Below, one piece after another: positions 23,168 to 35,549 of a stretch of DNA of 45,457 nucleotides. Every line of letters starts with the position of its first letter. The first letter of the stretch is position 1. Made by a program: the position numbers and the translations under genes. The DNA lies in assembly GCA_026982895.1 (NCBI GenBank), contig JALWQW010000019.1, positions 80,500 to 125,956 on the forward strand, read 5' to 3'. The notes below the pieces were generated by a model. That model saw only the letters and a list, made by a program, of their open reading frames with translations, made no database searches and was not told the origin of the DNA. This DNA comes from Microcaldota archaeon (GTDB lineage Archaea; Micrarchaeota; Micrarchaeia; Anstonellales; J096).

Positions 23168-26100
23168 ATGGTAAAAGAACTTATATCTGCATATTTTAAA
23201 GAAAACTCTTTAGTGAAGCAGCACTTGGACTCCTACAACCGCTTTATTAACGAAGGGGTTCAGGATATCATTCGTCGTGTTGGGACGATAAAAACCAATG
23301 TGCCTGGCTTTGAAATCCGGTTAGGAAAGGCCCGCTTTGATATGCCCCGCTTTTATGAAATGCGTGGTGGTTATAGGCCTATACTCCCCTCAGAGGCGCG
23401 CATGAGAAATTTGACATACGCCAGCCCTCTCTTCTTGGAGATGATTCCTGTTTATAATGGCATTGAGAAGGCTATTTATAGCGAGGTCTTCATTGGCGAA
23501 GTGCCTGTGATGGTTAAGAGCGACCTTTGTTATCTAAGCAATATGAGCGAAGAAGAGCTTATAGACGCTGGTGAAGACCCTCTCGACCCCGGCGGCTATT
23601 TCATCGTGAATGGCAGCGAGCGTGTTCTTGTTAGCTTAGAAGACTTAATACCTAACAAAGTTGTAACCACGCCTGAAAAAGACACCACAGTTATAGCAAA
23701 AGTCTTCTCGACGAGGCACGGTTTTAGGGCTAGAACAGTCGTAAGAAGAGCCAAGGATGGAAGGTGGTATCTAGAATTCCCATCAACGCCGCCAAATGTT
23801 CCTCTCACAGTGGTTCTTCGTGTATTGGGCTTTAGGGAGGATTCTGACATTGAAGAGCTTTTCAATTTATCTCTCCTCGAGATTAAGAACGACTTAATAT
23901 ACAATAATGGTTTAGATACTAGTAAAGACGACCCTGTCGAATGGTTAAGTAAAAAGCTTTCTCCGTCTCAACCAAAAGAATTCCGCGACGATAGGATGTG
24001 GCATCTCATTGATGAATATCTTCTCCCCCACTTAGGTACAGACGAAGCCGCGAGAAAGAAAAAAGCTCTTTATCTCGCTAGAATGGCCGAAAGAACTACT
24101 CGTGTTTATCACAAGAAGCTCATACCCGACGATAGAGACCACTACGGCAATAAGCGCATGAAGATAGCCGGCGACTTAATGGAAGAGCTCTTCCGTTATG
24201 CCTTCAATTTCTTAACTCGTGATATTATCTATCAGGCGAGCAGGCTTAGTGTTAGAGGTAGAAAACTGCAGCCGCACACATTAGTAAGGCAAGATGCCCT
24301 TACAGACAGAATAATGTACGCCCTTGCTACAGGTAACTGGATTGCTGGGCAGACTGGTGTATCCCAGCTTCTCGATAGGGTGAGTTGGGCTTCGAGCCTA
24401 TCGCACAGGAGACGTGTTATCTCTCCGTTGAGTAGGAAGCATCCCCATTTCTTGGCTAGGGATTTGCATGGCACTCATTATGGTAAGCTTTGTCCCTCTG
24501 AAACACCAGAAGGTACGAGCACATCTCTTGTTAAAAACCTCTCGCTGATGGCTGAAATATCGACAGGAGCAGACCCAGAGCCTGTAAGACAGTTCCTTCT
24601 CAACTACGATTTCAAAGAAGAAGTTAAGGACATAAAGGAGTATTATGCAATATACTTAAATGGAGACTTCCTTGGCTTCCACAAAGACGGCGAATCTATA
24701 GCAAAAGCTCTTCGAGAAAAGCGACGAGCATCCGAAATAGATTATCAGGTTAATGTTTATGTAAATTATAAGACGCAGGAAGTCTTCGTCAATACGGATA
24801 GGGGCAGGGTAAGGAGACCTTACATAATTGTGGAGAATGGAAAGTCTAAGCTTACTCCCGAACTTTTAGATAGAGTTAAGCAGGGGAAGCTCACATGGAG
24901 GCATCTATTGAAGATAGGTGTTATAGAGTATCTCGACGCTGAAGAGGAAGAAAATACACTTATAGCGAAGAGTCCTGAAGATATAAAGGAAGATACGACT
25001 CATTTGGAATTGGAGCCTTCAACGATATTCGGCGTTGTTGCAGGCATCTTGCCTTTCAGCAACTACAACTCCAGTCCGAGGCTTACAATGGCTTCTAGCC
25101 AGCTTAAACAGAGTCTTGGCCTCTATGCAGCTAATTACAATCAGCGCTTTGATACTAAGTCATACATAATGTATTATCCTCAACAGCCTCTATCTCAAAC
25201 AGAAGTTTATAAGAGCCTTCATTTGGAGAGAAGGGCTGCTGGCCAAAACTTCGTCGTAGCAGTCACGACCTATCGTGGTTGGGGTATGGCGGATGGCGTC
25301 ATCATGAATAAGAACGCTATAGACAGAGGTCTTGGCAGGGCTATGATGTTCAAGACATATGAAACAGAAGAGGTGAGCTATCCTTCTAGACAAAAGGATA
25401 GTATTGAATTGCCATCTCCAAAAGTCGAAGGCTATCGTGGAGAAGAATATTACAAGCATTTGGATGTCGATGGCATCGTAGTGCCCGAGAGTGAAGTTTA
25501 TCCAAGAGATGTTTTGGTTGGAAAGGTTTCTCCACCTAGATTCCTTGAAGAGCTTAGCATATTCGGTATGGTCGAGGAGAAGAAGCGTGAAAACTCTCTA
25601 GTTGTTAAGCAGGGAGACCATGGAAAAGTCGATAGTGCAATGATAGCCGACGGACCAAACGGCAATAAAGTCGTTAAGGTTAGGTTGCGCTTGCCAAAAG
25701 TTCCTGAGATAGGCGATAAGTTCTCCAGCAGGCACGGGCAGAAGGGTGTCATCGGTTTAATCGTTCCGCAGGAAGATATGCCGTTTACAAAAGACGGCAT
25801 CGTTCCAGACCTTATAATTAATCCCCATGCAATACCTAGTCGTATGACTTCCGGCCATTTATTGGAGATGCTTGCTGGTAAGATGGGCTCTTTGAAAGGT
25901 GAGCTAATAGACGCAACACCATTTAGCAGCACCACACCTGAAGAAGTTATAGAGCAGCTCAAAGCACTTGGCTTCGATGAATATGGCGAAGAGGAGATGT
26001 ACGATGGTATTACCGGCGAAAAATTGAAGGTGAAGATATTTATAGGTGTTATATACTATCAGAGGCTCCACCACTTGGTTAGCAATAAAATGCACGCCAG

Positions 26101-26455
26101 GAGCAAAGGTCCTGTTCAGCTCTTAACTCTACAGCCAACAGAAGGTAGGAGTAGAGAGGGAGGTCTCCGTTTCGGTGAGATGGAGCGTGATACGCTTATA
26201 GGTTATGGCGCTTCCATGCTCATCCGGGAGCGTTTATTGGAGGAGAGTGACAAGAGCATACAGTATATTTGTAGGGACTGCGGCAGCTTCGGCTACATGG
26301 ATTATACAAAGGGTAGAGCTGTCTGCCAGCTTTGTGGCAGCACGAATGTAAAGCCCGTAGAGGCAGGTTATGCCTTCAAGCTTCTCTTCGAAGAGATAGA
26401 GAGCTTGGGTATATTCCCGCGCGTCATAATAGATAGGCGCGCCAATGATTTGTGA
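23168..26455 (+). CDS. rpoB: DNA-directed RNA polymerase subunit B, unsplit (Rpo2)
   Basis: This is the second-largest polymerase subunit, with 1095 residues in one chain. Many methanogens and halophiles split it into B' and B''; here it is intact. Visible landmarks include GGYFIVNGSERVLVSLEDLIPN near residues 140-160, HYGKLCPSETPEGTS near 440, GDKFSSRHGQKGVIG near 850, PHAIPSRMTSGHLLEM near 885, and the C-terminal zinc ribbon CRDCGSFGYM...CQLCGS near 1035-1060. AGGTGA lies just upstream of the ATG. It is co-transcribed with rpoH and rpoA1. Confidence 0.98.
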   Translation: MVKELISAYFKENSLVKQHLDSYNRFINEGVQDIIRRVGTIKTNVPGFEIRLGKARFDMPRFYEMRGGYRPILPSEARMRNLTYASPLFLEMIPVYNGIEKAIYSEVFIGEVPVMVKSDLCYLSNMSEEELIDAGEDPLDPGGYFIVNGSERVLVSLEDLIPNKVVTTPEKDTTVIAKVFSTRHGFRARTVVRRAKDGRWYLEFPSTPPNVPLTVVLRVLGFREDSDIEELFNLSLLEIKNDLIYNNGLDTSKDDPVEWLSKKLSPSQPKEFRDDRMWHLIDEYLLPHLGTDEAARKKKALYLARMAERTTRVYHKKLIPDDRDHYGNKRMKIAGDLMEELFRYAFNFLTRDIIYQASRLSVRGRKLQPHTLVRQDALTDRIMYALATGNWIAGQTGVSQLLDRVSWASSLSHRRRVISPLSRKHPHFLARDLHGTHYGKLCPSETPEGTSTSLVKNLSLMAEISTGADPEPVRQFLLNYDFKEEVKDIKEYYAIYLNGDFLGFHKDGESIAKALREKRRASEIDYQVNVYVNYKTQEVFVNTDRGRVRRPYIIVENGKSKLTPELLDRVKQGKLTWRHLLKIGVIEYLDAEEEENTLIAKSPEDIKEDTTHLELEPSTIFGVVAGILPFSNYNSSPRLTMASSQLKQSLGLYAANYNQRFDTKSYIMYYPQQPLSQTEVYKSLHLERRAAGQNFVVAVTTYRGWGMADGVIMNKNAIDRGLGRAMMFKTYETEEVSYPSRQKDSIELPSPKVEGYRGEEYYKHLDVDGIVVPESEVYPRDVLVGKVSPPRFLEELSIFGMVEEKKRENSLVVKQGDHGKVDSAMIADGPNGNKVVKVRLRLPKVPEIGDKFSSRHGQKGVIGLIVPQEDMPFTKDGIVPDLIINPHAIPSRMTSGHLLEMLAGKMGSLKGELIDATPFSSTTPEEVIEQLKALGFDEYGEEEMYDGITGEKLKVKIFIGVIYYQRLHHLVSNKMHARSKGPVQLLTLQPTEGRSREGGLRFGEMERDTLIGYGASMLIRERLLEESDKSIQYICRDCGSFGYMDYTKGRAVCQLCGSTNVKPVEAGYAFKLLFEEIESLGIFPRVIIDRRANDL

Positions 26456-26465
26456 GGTGGAAAAA

Positions 26466-29931
<3,466 letters not shown>

Positions 29932-29935
29932 TAGT

Positions 29936-30286
29936 ATGGCAGAAAAAGCTGGAAAAGCAGATAGTAAGCGCTTGGCTAGAAAGCGCCAGAAAAAGACGAA
30001 GGTTAGTGATATAGAGAAGAATCTCAGCTTGCTATTGGATACAGGAGAGGTTGTTTTGGGCAGTAGAGAAGGTATGAAGACACTCATGCTTGAAGAGGCT
30101 AAGGCAGTTGTCTATGCAGAGAACATTCCAGAGAATACAAAGCAGGACTTTTTGAAGTATGCCGAGATGGCGGGGATTAAAGCCATTGAATTCAAAGGCA
30201 GCTCTCTGAAATTGGGTAAGCTCTGCGGTAAGCTTTTCCCTGTAAGTGTTATTGTCGTTAAAGAGTTTGGCGAAGCTGAATTGTAG
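29936..30286 (+). CDS. rpl30e: ribosomal protein L30e
   Basis: This 116-residue protein of the L7Ae/L30e fold binds kink-turn RNA in the large subunit. The core runs from about residue 24 (DIEKNLSLLLDTGEVVLGSR, then AKAVVYAENIPENTK and LGKLCGKLFPVSVIVV). Most archaeal L30e proteins begin near there, so the first 22 residues are an added Lys/Arg-rich extension (SKRLARKRQKKTK). It sits in its standard place between rpoA2 and nusA, starting 4 bases after rpoA2. Confidence 0.93.
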   Translation: MAEKAGKADSKRLARKRQKKTKVSDIEKNLSLLLDTGEVVLGSREGMKTLMLEEAKAVVYAENIPENTKQDFLKYAEMAGIKAIEFKGSSLKLGKLCGKLFPVSVIVVKEFGEAEL

Positions 30287-30296
30287 AGGTAGGGAG

Positions 30297-30734
30297 ATGG
30301 CATCGTTAGAGTTGAGCTCTGAAATCATAGAGCTTTCCAATCTTTTTTCACGCATTACTGGTGTCGAAGCTGTTGATATTGTTGACATAGGCGACGCTGT
30401 TGCCTTCACTGTGCCAAAGAAGGATGTTGGTAGAGCTGTTGGGCAGAAAGGAAAATTTGTCGAGATATTGAGAAAGAAGTTGAACAAGGGTGTTTATGTC
30501 TTCGCCGACAGCGACTCATTGGAAGAGTTCGTTAAGAATCTTTTCAGCAATGTAAAAATCCTCGATGTTGATATAGTCAATATCATGGGGGAGCGCGTTA
30601 TAACCCTCCTTGTCTCTGAGAAGGATAAAGCGAAAGCTCTGGGGAAGAAAAAAGCCCATCTCCGCATAGCCAAGGAGCTTTTGGCGGATAAATTCAAAGC
30701 CTCCCTTAACTTAAAGACAAAGGTCATGGCTTGA
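30297..30734 (+). CDS. nusA: NusA-like KH-domain transcription factor
   Basis: This is the short archaeal NusA with two KH domains and no S1 or N-terminal domain, 145 residues. The first KH carries VGRAVGQKGKFVEILR, with a GxxG-type loop near residues 47-54; the second has DKAKALGKKKAHLRIAKEL. It is thought to bind RNA in transcription or decay. ATG 30297 is selected because of GGTAGGG just upstream; the earlier in-frame ATG overlaps rpl30e. In many archaea rps12 and rps7 follow, but here the operon stops and RNase Z begins with its own promoter. Confidence 0.93.
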   Translation: MASLELSSEIIELSNLFSRITGVEAVDIVDIGDAVAFTVPKKDVGRAVGQKGKFVEILRKKLNKGVYVFADSDSLEEFVKNLFSNVKILDVDIVNIMGERVITLLVSEKDKAKALGKKKAHLRIAKELLADKFKASLNLKTKVMA

Positions 30735-30785
30735 TTTTTTACTAATTCATTGAATTTTATTATTGTGATTTTGTTAATAGATATC

Positions 30786-30794
30786 TTTTTAAAC
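30786..30794 (+). promoter_or_regulatory. TATA box of the RNase Z gene
   Basis: TTTAAA at 30788-30793 is centred about 26 bases before ATG 30817, so the RNase Z mRNA appears leaderless and separate from the polymerase operon. Confidence 0.55.
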
Positions 30795-30816
30795 ACTTTT
30801 GTCCATATATTATAAC

Positions 30817-31743
30817 ATGGCTAAATTTAAGATATATATCGCAGGTAGTGTGGGGGGAGGCACCCCAACAAAAACTAGGAACTTGCCCTCTTACTTATTA
30901 AATGACAAAATCCTTCTTGATGGTGGTGATGGTTTCACTTATCAACTTCGTAAAGGTGGAAAGAATCTTTCTAAAATTGAAACTATTTTTATATCTCACG
31001 AGCATCCTGACCATTGGGCAGGTATAATTGGTTATTTACAGGCTGTGGGTTTGAATAAAAGGCCACAACCTCTTAAAATTATAGGTCCTGAGGAGGTGTT
31101 GAATTTTTTAACAGCATCGATGAAGTTTATGGAGAATAGTATTAATCTTGAATTCATCCCATTAAAGGAAGATGGCCTAATTTACACTAATAAAGGATTA
31201 ACAATTACTGCGTTGAAGGTTCCTCATACAGATAATAGTTATGGTTTTCTCATAAAACAGGAAGGCGAGCGTAAATTTGATGGCAAAAAAGCGGCACAAT
31301 TAGGTGTGAAAGGCCCCATGTTTGGAGAGCTTAAAAAGAATGGTTTCGTGGAGACTGAACAGGGTGTTGTAAAAATAGATGATGTTTCTACTCTGGAGCC
31401 AGGGACTGCTATATTTTATACAGGTGATGTAGGGCCAGAAGTGTTTCGTGATAGCAAACTACTTACCAATCTTAAAAGCCAAGTAGATGCTCTTAACTTA
31501 CTTCTTGTTGATGGCACTTATTTGAAGGCAAAAGATAGAAAGAATCAATCTCATTTAACATTAGAAGAGGCAGTAAAGCTGGCAGAAGAACTTGAAGCTA
31601 TTAATGTTGTATTAACACATATCTCTAATCGTTATAATGATAATGATGTTGAAGAGGCTAACGTTGTATTAAGAGCTTTTGCAGATGAAAAAGGACTAAA
31701 TATGGCTGCTGTGGCTGAAGATGGGATGACAGTTGAAATATAA
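30817..31743 (+). CDS. rnz: ribonuclease Z-like metallo-beta-lactamase
   Basis: The protein has 308 residues from ATG 30817, a start supported by the TATA spacing. The metal motif is FISHEHPDHWAG (HxHxDH). Other ligands lie in VPHTDNSYGFLI, FYTGDVGPE and LTHISNRYNDND, the last being the RNase Z-type Thr-His-Ser-x-Arg-Tyr block. DGTYLKAKDRKNQSHLTLEE also fits. RNase Z cuts the 3' trailer of tRNA precursors that lack encoded CCA, as the tRNA-Gln here does. The region KKAAQLGVKGPMFGELKKNG resembles the family's substrate-binding segment. The gene is more A+T-rich than the polymerase genes. Confidence 0.85.
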   Translation: MAKFKIYIAGSVGGGTPTKTRNLPSYLLNDKILLDGGDGFTYQLRKGGKNLSKIETIFISHEHPDHWAGIIGYLQAVGLNKRPQPLKIIGPEEVLNFLTASMKFMENSINLEFIPLKEDGLIYTNKGLTITALKVPHTDNSYGFLIKQEGERKFDGKKAAQLGVKGPMFGELKKNGFVETEQGVVKIDDVSTLEPGTAIFYTGDVGPEVFRDSKLLTNLKSQVDALNLLLVDGTYLKAKDRKNQSHLTLEEAVKLAEELEAINVVLTHISNRYNDNDVEEANVVLRAFADEKGLNMAAVAEDGMTVEI

Positions 31744-31751
31744 CTAATTTT

Positions 31752-32819
31752 TTAACCTTCTATTTTTTCCACTCTTGTCTTATCTAGCAGAGGTTTTATC
31801 TTGGCAAAAGCGTCTTCGATTTCTTCTAATTTTGCCTCCTCTCTAACAACTTTGTCGATGCCGCAAAACTCCTTTTGCTTTTCTGATAGCTCGTAAGTTC
31901 CTATTTTCTTGCTTAGCGCTATAATCTCATCTTTGCTCATTCCTATAAGAGGTCTTAAGAAGAGGCCGTCGATGCTGTAATATATCTTGTAAAGAAGCCT
32001 CTGGCGCTGTGTGCTTGTCTGGTTTAGGCTGTCGCCCGTTATTACAGCCCTTTGCCCTGCATGCCTACTTCCCAAATAATAAATAGCCTTTTTCATAATT
32101 ATCTGCCTTATACCTTTAGCTGCGTTTTTGCTTATTGCTTCTATTAGTGGTTTTCCTTCAATATAATAAAAATTGCTTTCCATATGCCATGTATCTACTA
32201 ATCGTTTGTATATCTTGAAACTTTCATTGAGAACTTCTTTGTCAGGCGATATCATGAGGAAGTCAAGTTTTAAGCCTTTTCTTGCTGCTAACCACGCGGC
32301 AACAGGCGAATCAAAGCCTCCGCTGAATAGGACAAGACCTCTCCCATAGCTTCCATAGGGAAAGCCCCCTACTCCTTTCTTCTCTTCGCTTTTTAGATAT
32401 GCGAATATACTATCTTGCCTCATTTCTATCATGAGCGTGTCATCAGCGTTTTTAACGCCCATTTTGTATCCTGCATTTTCAAGCTTTTCAGCGATGCTCT
32501 TCATTAAATCAAGACTGTTTTCCTTAACTTTGTAGGCATTTGCTTTTTTTACTCTAATATGGTAAATTTTCTCTTTGGTTAAAAGTGGCTTTAACTCCTC
32601 GACGCTTAAATTCCTCAATTTCCTAGCTTTCACATACGATGAAATGCCGAAGATGTTGCTTAATTTATCTTCATCACTTTCAATGAGTATGCGCGCTTCG
32701 ATGTGCTTTATCTCGCTGCTTGGATAGACTTTTCTTATGCGCTCCATGAGCTTTTGCAAAAGCATTCCCCTTCTTATGCCGTGGAGAAAGAATTCTGAGA
32801 ACTTTACTAAATAAACCAT
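31752..32819 (-). CDS. thiI: tRNA 4-thiouridine synthetase ThiI (no rhodanese domain)
   Basis: This enzyme activates U8 of tRNA with ATP for sulfur insertion. It has 355 residues from ATG 32819, where it begins MVYLVKFSEFFLHGIRRGM, matching the family N-terminus, with a TATA box 27 bases upstream. The ferredoxin-like and THUMP domains fill about the first 165 residues. The PP-loop is LFSGGFDSPVAAWLA. TGDSLNQTSTQRQRLL is the characteristic downstream block. One conserved Cys lies in KEFCGIDK. There is no C-terminal rhodanese, as in other archaeal ThiI, so the sulfur donor is different or external. Confidence 0.93.
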   Translation of the reverse strand: MVYLVKFSEFFLHGIRRGMLLQKLMERIRKVYPSSEIKHIEARILIESDEDKLSNIFGISSYVKARKLRNLSVEELKPLLTKEKIYHIRVKKANAYKVKENSLDLMKSIAEKLENAGYKMGVKNADDTLMIEMRQDSIFAYLKSEEKKGVGGFPYGSYGRGLVLFSGGFDSPVAAWLAARKGLKLDFLMISPDKEVLNESFKIYKRLVDTWHMESNFYYIEGKPLIEAISKNAAKGIRQIIMKKAIYYLGSRHAGQRAVITGDSLNQTSTQRQRLLYKIYYSIDGLFLRPLIGMSKDEIIALSKKIGTYELSEKQKEFCGIDKVVREEAKLEEIEDAFAKIKPLLDKTRVEKIEG

Positions 32820-32842
32820 GCTCTTTTCTTGCTGTGAAGGCA

Positions 32843-32850
32843 TTTTAAAT
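32843..32850 (-). promoter_or_regulatory. TATA box of thiI
   Basis: TTTAAA at 32844-32849 is centred about 27 bases before ATG 32819 and argues against the longer start at 32843, which overlaps the TATA box. Confidence 0.55.
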
Positions 32851-32882
32851 ACATACCACTTTTTATGTTGGTTATAGGCACA

Positions 32883-32891
32883 TTTTTAAAT
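32883..32891 (+). promoter_or_regulatory. TATA box of the P-type ATPase gene
   Basis: TTTAAA at 32885-32890 is centred about 26 bases before ATG 32913. In this divergent pair each gene has its own TATA box, about 41 bases apart. Confidence 0.55.
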
Positions 32892-32912
32892 TCTCCTCTA
32901 TGAAATGGATGT

Positions 32913-35453
32913 ATGGCCAAGGAGCGCAAAGCATTCTATCTCTTGTCAAAGGCAGACATTTTGTCTCTGTTGAATACACATCCCGATAAGGGTTTAAGCT
33001 CTGCTGAAGCTAAGAGACGCCTCCGTAAGTATGGTGAGAATAAGTTGGGCGAGAAGGAAGAGGTCAGCCTTTTATCTGTCATTGCAGGCCAGTTTAGAAA
33101 TACAGTTCTCTGGTTGCTTATTTTAGCAGGCATTATAAGCCTTGTCTTGGGGCAGGATGTGGAGGCAATGGGAATATTCTTGGCAGTGTTCCTATCAGTT
33201 GTTTTTGGCACATACACAGAATACAAAGCTGATAAGAGTGTTGAGGAGCTTAATAAATTCATGGAGGAAAAAGCTCTTGTTGTGCGTGATGGTAAGACCC
33301 AATATATCTCTACAAAGGAAATCGTTCCAGGTGATTTGTTGCTCTTGCACGCTGGCCAGAAAGTGCCCTGTGATGCTTATATTATAGAGAGTAATGATTT
33401 GCATGTAGACGAATCTCTATTAACAGGAGAGAGCAAGGCTGTCAAAAAAGAAGCCAAAACGCTGAAGAAGAAAAATCTTCCATTGGCAGAGCAAAAGAAT
33501 ATGCTCTTTACAGGTACATATATCCTCAAAGGCAATGCTAAGGCTGTAGCTGTAAAGACAGGGAAGCATACTGTTATGGGTGAAATCAGCTCCTCTCTTT
33601 TGGAAGTCGAAGAAGAAGAAACTCAACTCTATAAGGATATAGATAGCTTAAGTAAAACAATTTCATTTGTAGCCGTTGTTATCATACTTCTATTCATGTT
33701 GGCGGGCTATATGAAGGGCTTAAATACAATTGAATTATTTTTGCTTGGCGTCACTTTGGCAGTAGCTGCTATACCAGAAGGGCTTACGACGGTTCTAACA
33801 ATTATTCTTGCCTTAACCACTCGTGAGATGGCTAAAAACAACGCCTTAGTCCGCCGCTTATCGACAGTCGATGCTCTTGGCAGAGTAGACATAGTCGCTA
33901 CGGATAAGACAGGCACGATAACTGCTGGCAAGGTTAAGCTTGTTTATGTGTGGTATAAGGGGAAGGAATATGAGCATTCATTTTCTCCTTTGAAAAAACT
34001 GTTTCCATCCATTCTTTTAACGACAGAAGCTAAGCATACTAACGACGGTTTTGTGGGCAATGAAGTTGATGTTGCTCTTCTGGAAGAGGCGTACAACCTA
34101 CATATATTCAAGCCTAAGGCGAAGATTAAAAAGTTTGAGCCGTTCTCTTCGGAAAGGAAATACTCAGCCGTTGAACTGGATGATGGGACTGTGTATATAA
34201 AGGGTGCGCCTGAAGTCCTTTTAGATAAAGCGACGCATATTCTTCATTCCAAGGAAGTTAAGCTTACTGAAAAGGATAAAAAATCCATTCATAAATTGAT
34301 AGAATCCCAAGCCAAAAAGCAGAGGCGGCTTCTATTCTTTGCCAAAGTCAAAGGCAAAAAATTCACTCTCTTGGCATTGCTTGCTTTTTCTGATCCGCCA
34401 AAAGAAGGTGTTAAGGAAACTATAAGCCTTCTTAACAATTCCAATATTGGTATTGTAATGCTTACAGGCGATAACGCTCTAACAGCACAGGCTATAGCTG
34501 ATGAAGTTGGTATAAAAGGCAAGGCTATTCAATGGCAGCAGTTGGAGCGTTTGGATAATGGCTCTCTTTATAAGGCAGTCATGCAGCACAAGATTATAGC
34601 CAGAGTTACGCCAACAGGTAAGCTTCGCATAGTCGATTCGCTAGTTACTCATGGCCATACCGTTGCTGTAACAGGCGATGGTGTTAATGATGCTCCTGCG
34701 TTGAAAAAAGCCCATGTCGGCGTTGTTATGGGGGAGAGTGGCACTACTGTTAGTAGGGAAGTGGCTGACATCGTTTTATTAGACGATAATTTTAGCACGC
34801 TTGTAAAAGCAATAGAGCTTGGCAGGAACACGCTTCTCAAAATTAAAAACTTCCTTCGCTTCCAATTAACTGCTAATTTTACTGCTATAAGCCTTATCTT
34901 CTATGGTTTCATAGACGCTGCCTCAGCTACATTGGCATTTACATTAACACCTCTTCAAATTTTGTGGGTTAATCTCATAATGGATGGCCCACCGGCTTTA
35001 GCTCAGGGGTTTGAGCCTATTAAGAGGGAGGTTATGAGTAAGTGGAACAAGCGTTTCAAGCTCATTGACAAGAATTTTATAGCAGTTGTTTTGCTTAGTG
35101 CTTTTTACATGGGTACTGTTTCTGCCCTTCTATTCTTCAAAGAGCTTCCTCTATATCAAAAAGCCTTGGCCATGAGCTTTAATTCCATTGTCTTCTTTCA
35201 GCTTTGGAACGCTCTCAATAGTAGGTCTATGAAGAGCCACTTTTATGAGAGGCTGCTTGAAAATAAGTTTTTGGTTTATACCCTTATCTTCATGTTTGCT
35301 CTTCAAGCTTTAATCATTTACACGCCGATAGGGCAAGAGTTCTTCGATATCGTTGCCCTTCCGCCAGCAGAGCTTCTATTGCTCCTTATAACAACCTCTT
35401 CCATCGTTGTTTTGGATGAGATAAGGAAAATGCTGAAGATTTGGGTGGATTGA
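32913..35453 (+). CDS. P-type cation-transporting ATPase, Ca2+ (PMCA-like) type
   Basis: This membrane pump has 846 residues and about ten membrane helices. The N-terminal cation-ATPase domain is followed by the actuator loop (LLTGESKAVKK). M4 has the ion-binding AAIPEGLTTVLT. The phosphorylation motif is DKTGTIT with D331, where most P2-type pumps have DKTGTLT. The nucleotide-binding domain contains IKGAPEVLL. The hinge is GDGVNDAPALKKA. In M5, FLRFQLTANFTAISL has Asn but no Glu, and M6 is WVNLIMDGPPALAQ. That pattern resembles plasma-membrane Ca2+ pumps with one binding site more than SERCA. Substrate is inferred. Together with the exchanger at 8902 it would give two Ca2+ export routes. Confidence 0.92.
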   Translation: MAKERKAFYLLSKADILSLLNTHPDKGLSSAEAKRRLRKYGENKLGEKEEVSLLSVIAGQFRNTVLWLLILAGIISLVLGQDVEAMGIFLAVFLSVVFGTYTEYKADKSVEELNKFMEEKALVVRDGKTQYISTKEIVPGDLLLLHAGQKVPCDAYIIESNDLHVDESLLTGESKAVKKEAKTLKKKNLPLAEQKNMLFTGTYILKGNAKAVAVKTGKHTVMGEISSSLLEVEEEETQLYKDIDSLSKTISFVAVVIILLFMLAGYMKGLNTIELFLLGVTLAVAAIPEGLTTVLTIILALTTREMAKNNALVRRLSTVDALGRVDIVATDKTGTITAGKVKLVYVWYKGKEYEHSFSPLKKLFPSILLTTEAKHTNDGFVGNEVDVALLEEAYNLHIFKPKAKIKKFEPFSSERKYSAVELDDGTVYIKGAPEVLLDKATHILHSKEVKLTEKDKKSIHKLIESQAKKQRRLLFFAKVKGKKFTLLALLAFSDPPKEGVKETISLLNNSNIGIVMLTGDNALTAQAIADEVGIKGKAIQWQQLERLDNGSLYKAVMQHKIIARVTPTGKLRIVDSLVTHGHTVAVTGDGVNDAPALKKAHVGVVMGESGTTVSREVADIVLLDDNFSTLVKAIELGRNTLLKIKNFLRFQLTANFTAISLIFYGFIDAASATLAFTLTPLQILWVNLIMDGPPALAQGFEPIKREVMSKWNKRFKLIDKNFIAVVLLSAFYMGTVSALLFFKELPLYQKALAMSFNSIVFFQLWNALNSRSMKSHFYERLLENKFLVYTLIFMFALQALIIYTPIGQEFFDIVALPPAELLLLLITTSSIVVLDEIRKMLKIWVD

Positions 35454-35508
35454 GTGTAGGAGGTTTGTGCAGGAGGTAATGCCGACATTTTGGTTCTAAC
35501 AGCCGTGC

Positions 35509-35518
35509 TTTTTTAAGC
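35509..35518 (+). promoter_or_regulatory. TATA box of HEAT gene B
   Basis: TTTTTTAAG is centred about 37 bases before the ATG. The leader ends AGGCGAGAGAA, close to the leader of HEAT gene A. A second A+T stretch (CTTAAATAA, 35528-35536) is too close to the ATG for the usual spacing. Confidence 0.4.
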
Positions 35519-35549
35519 CTTTCAGCCCTTAAATAACTAGGCGAGAGAA

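Noticed and set aside
35471-35499. AGGAGGT followed by a seven-codon frame before HEAT gene B
   Set aside because: Spacing to the ATG is only one base and the peptide is six residues; probably chance.
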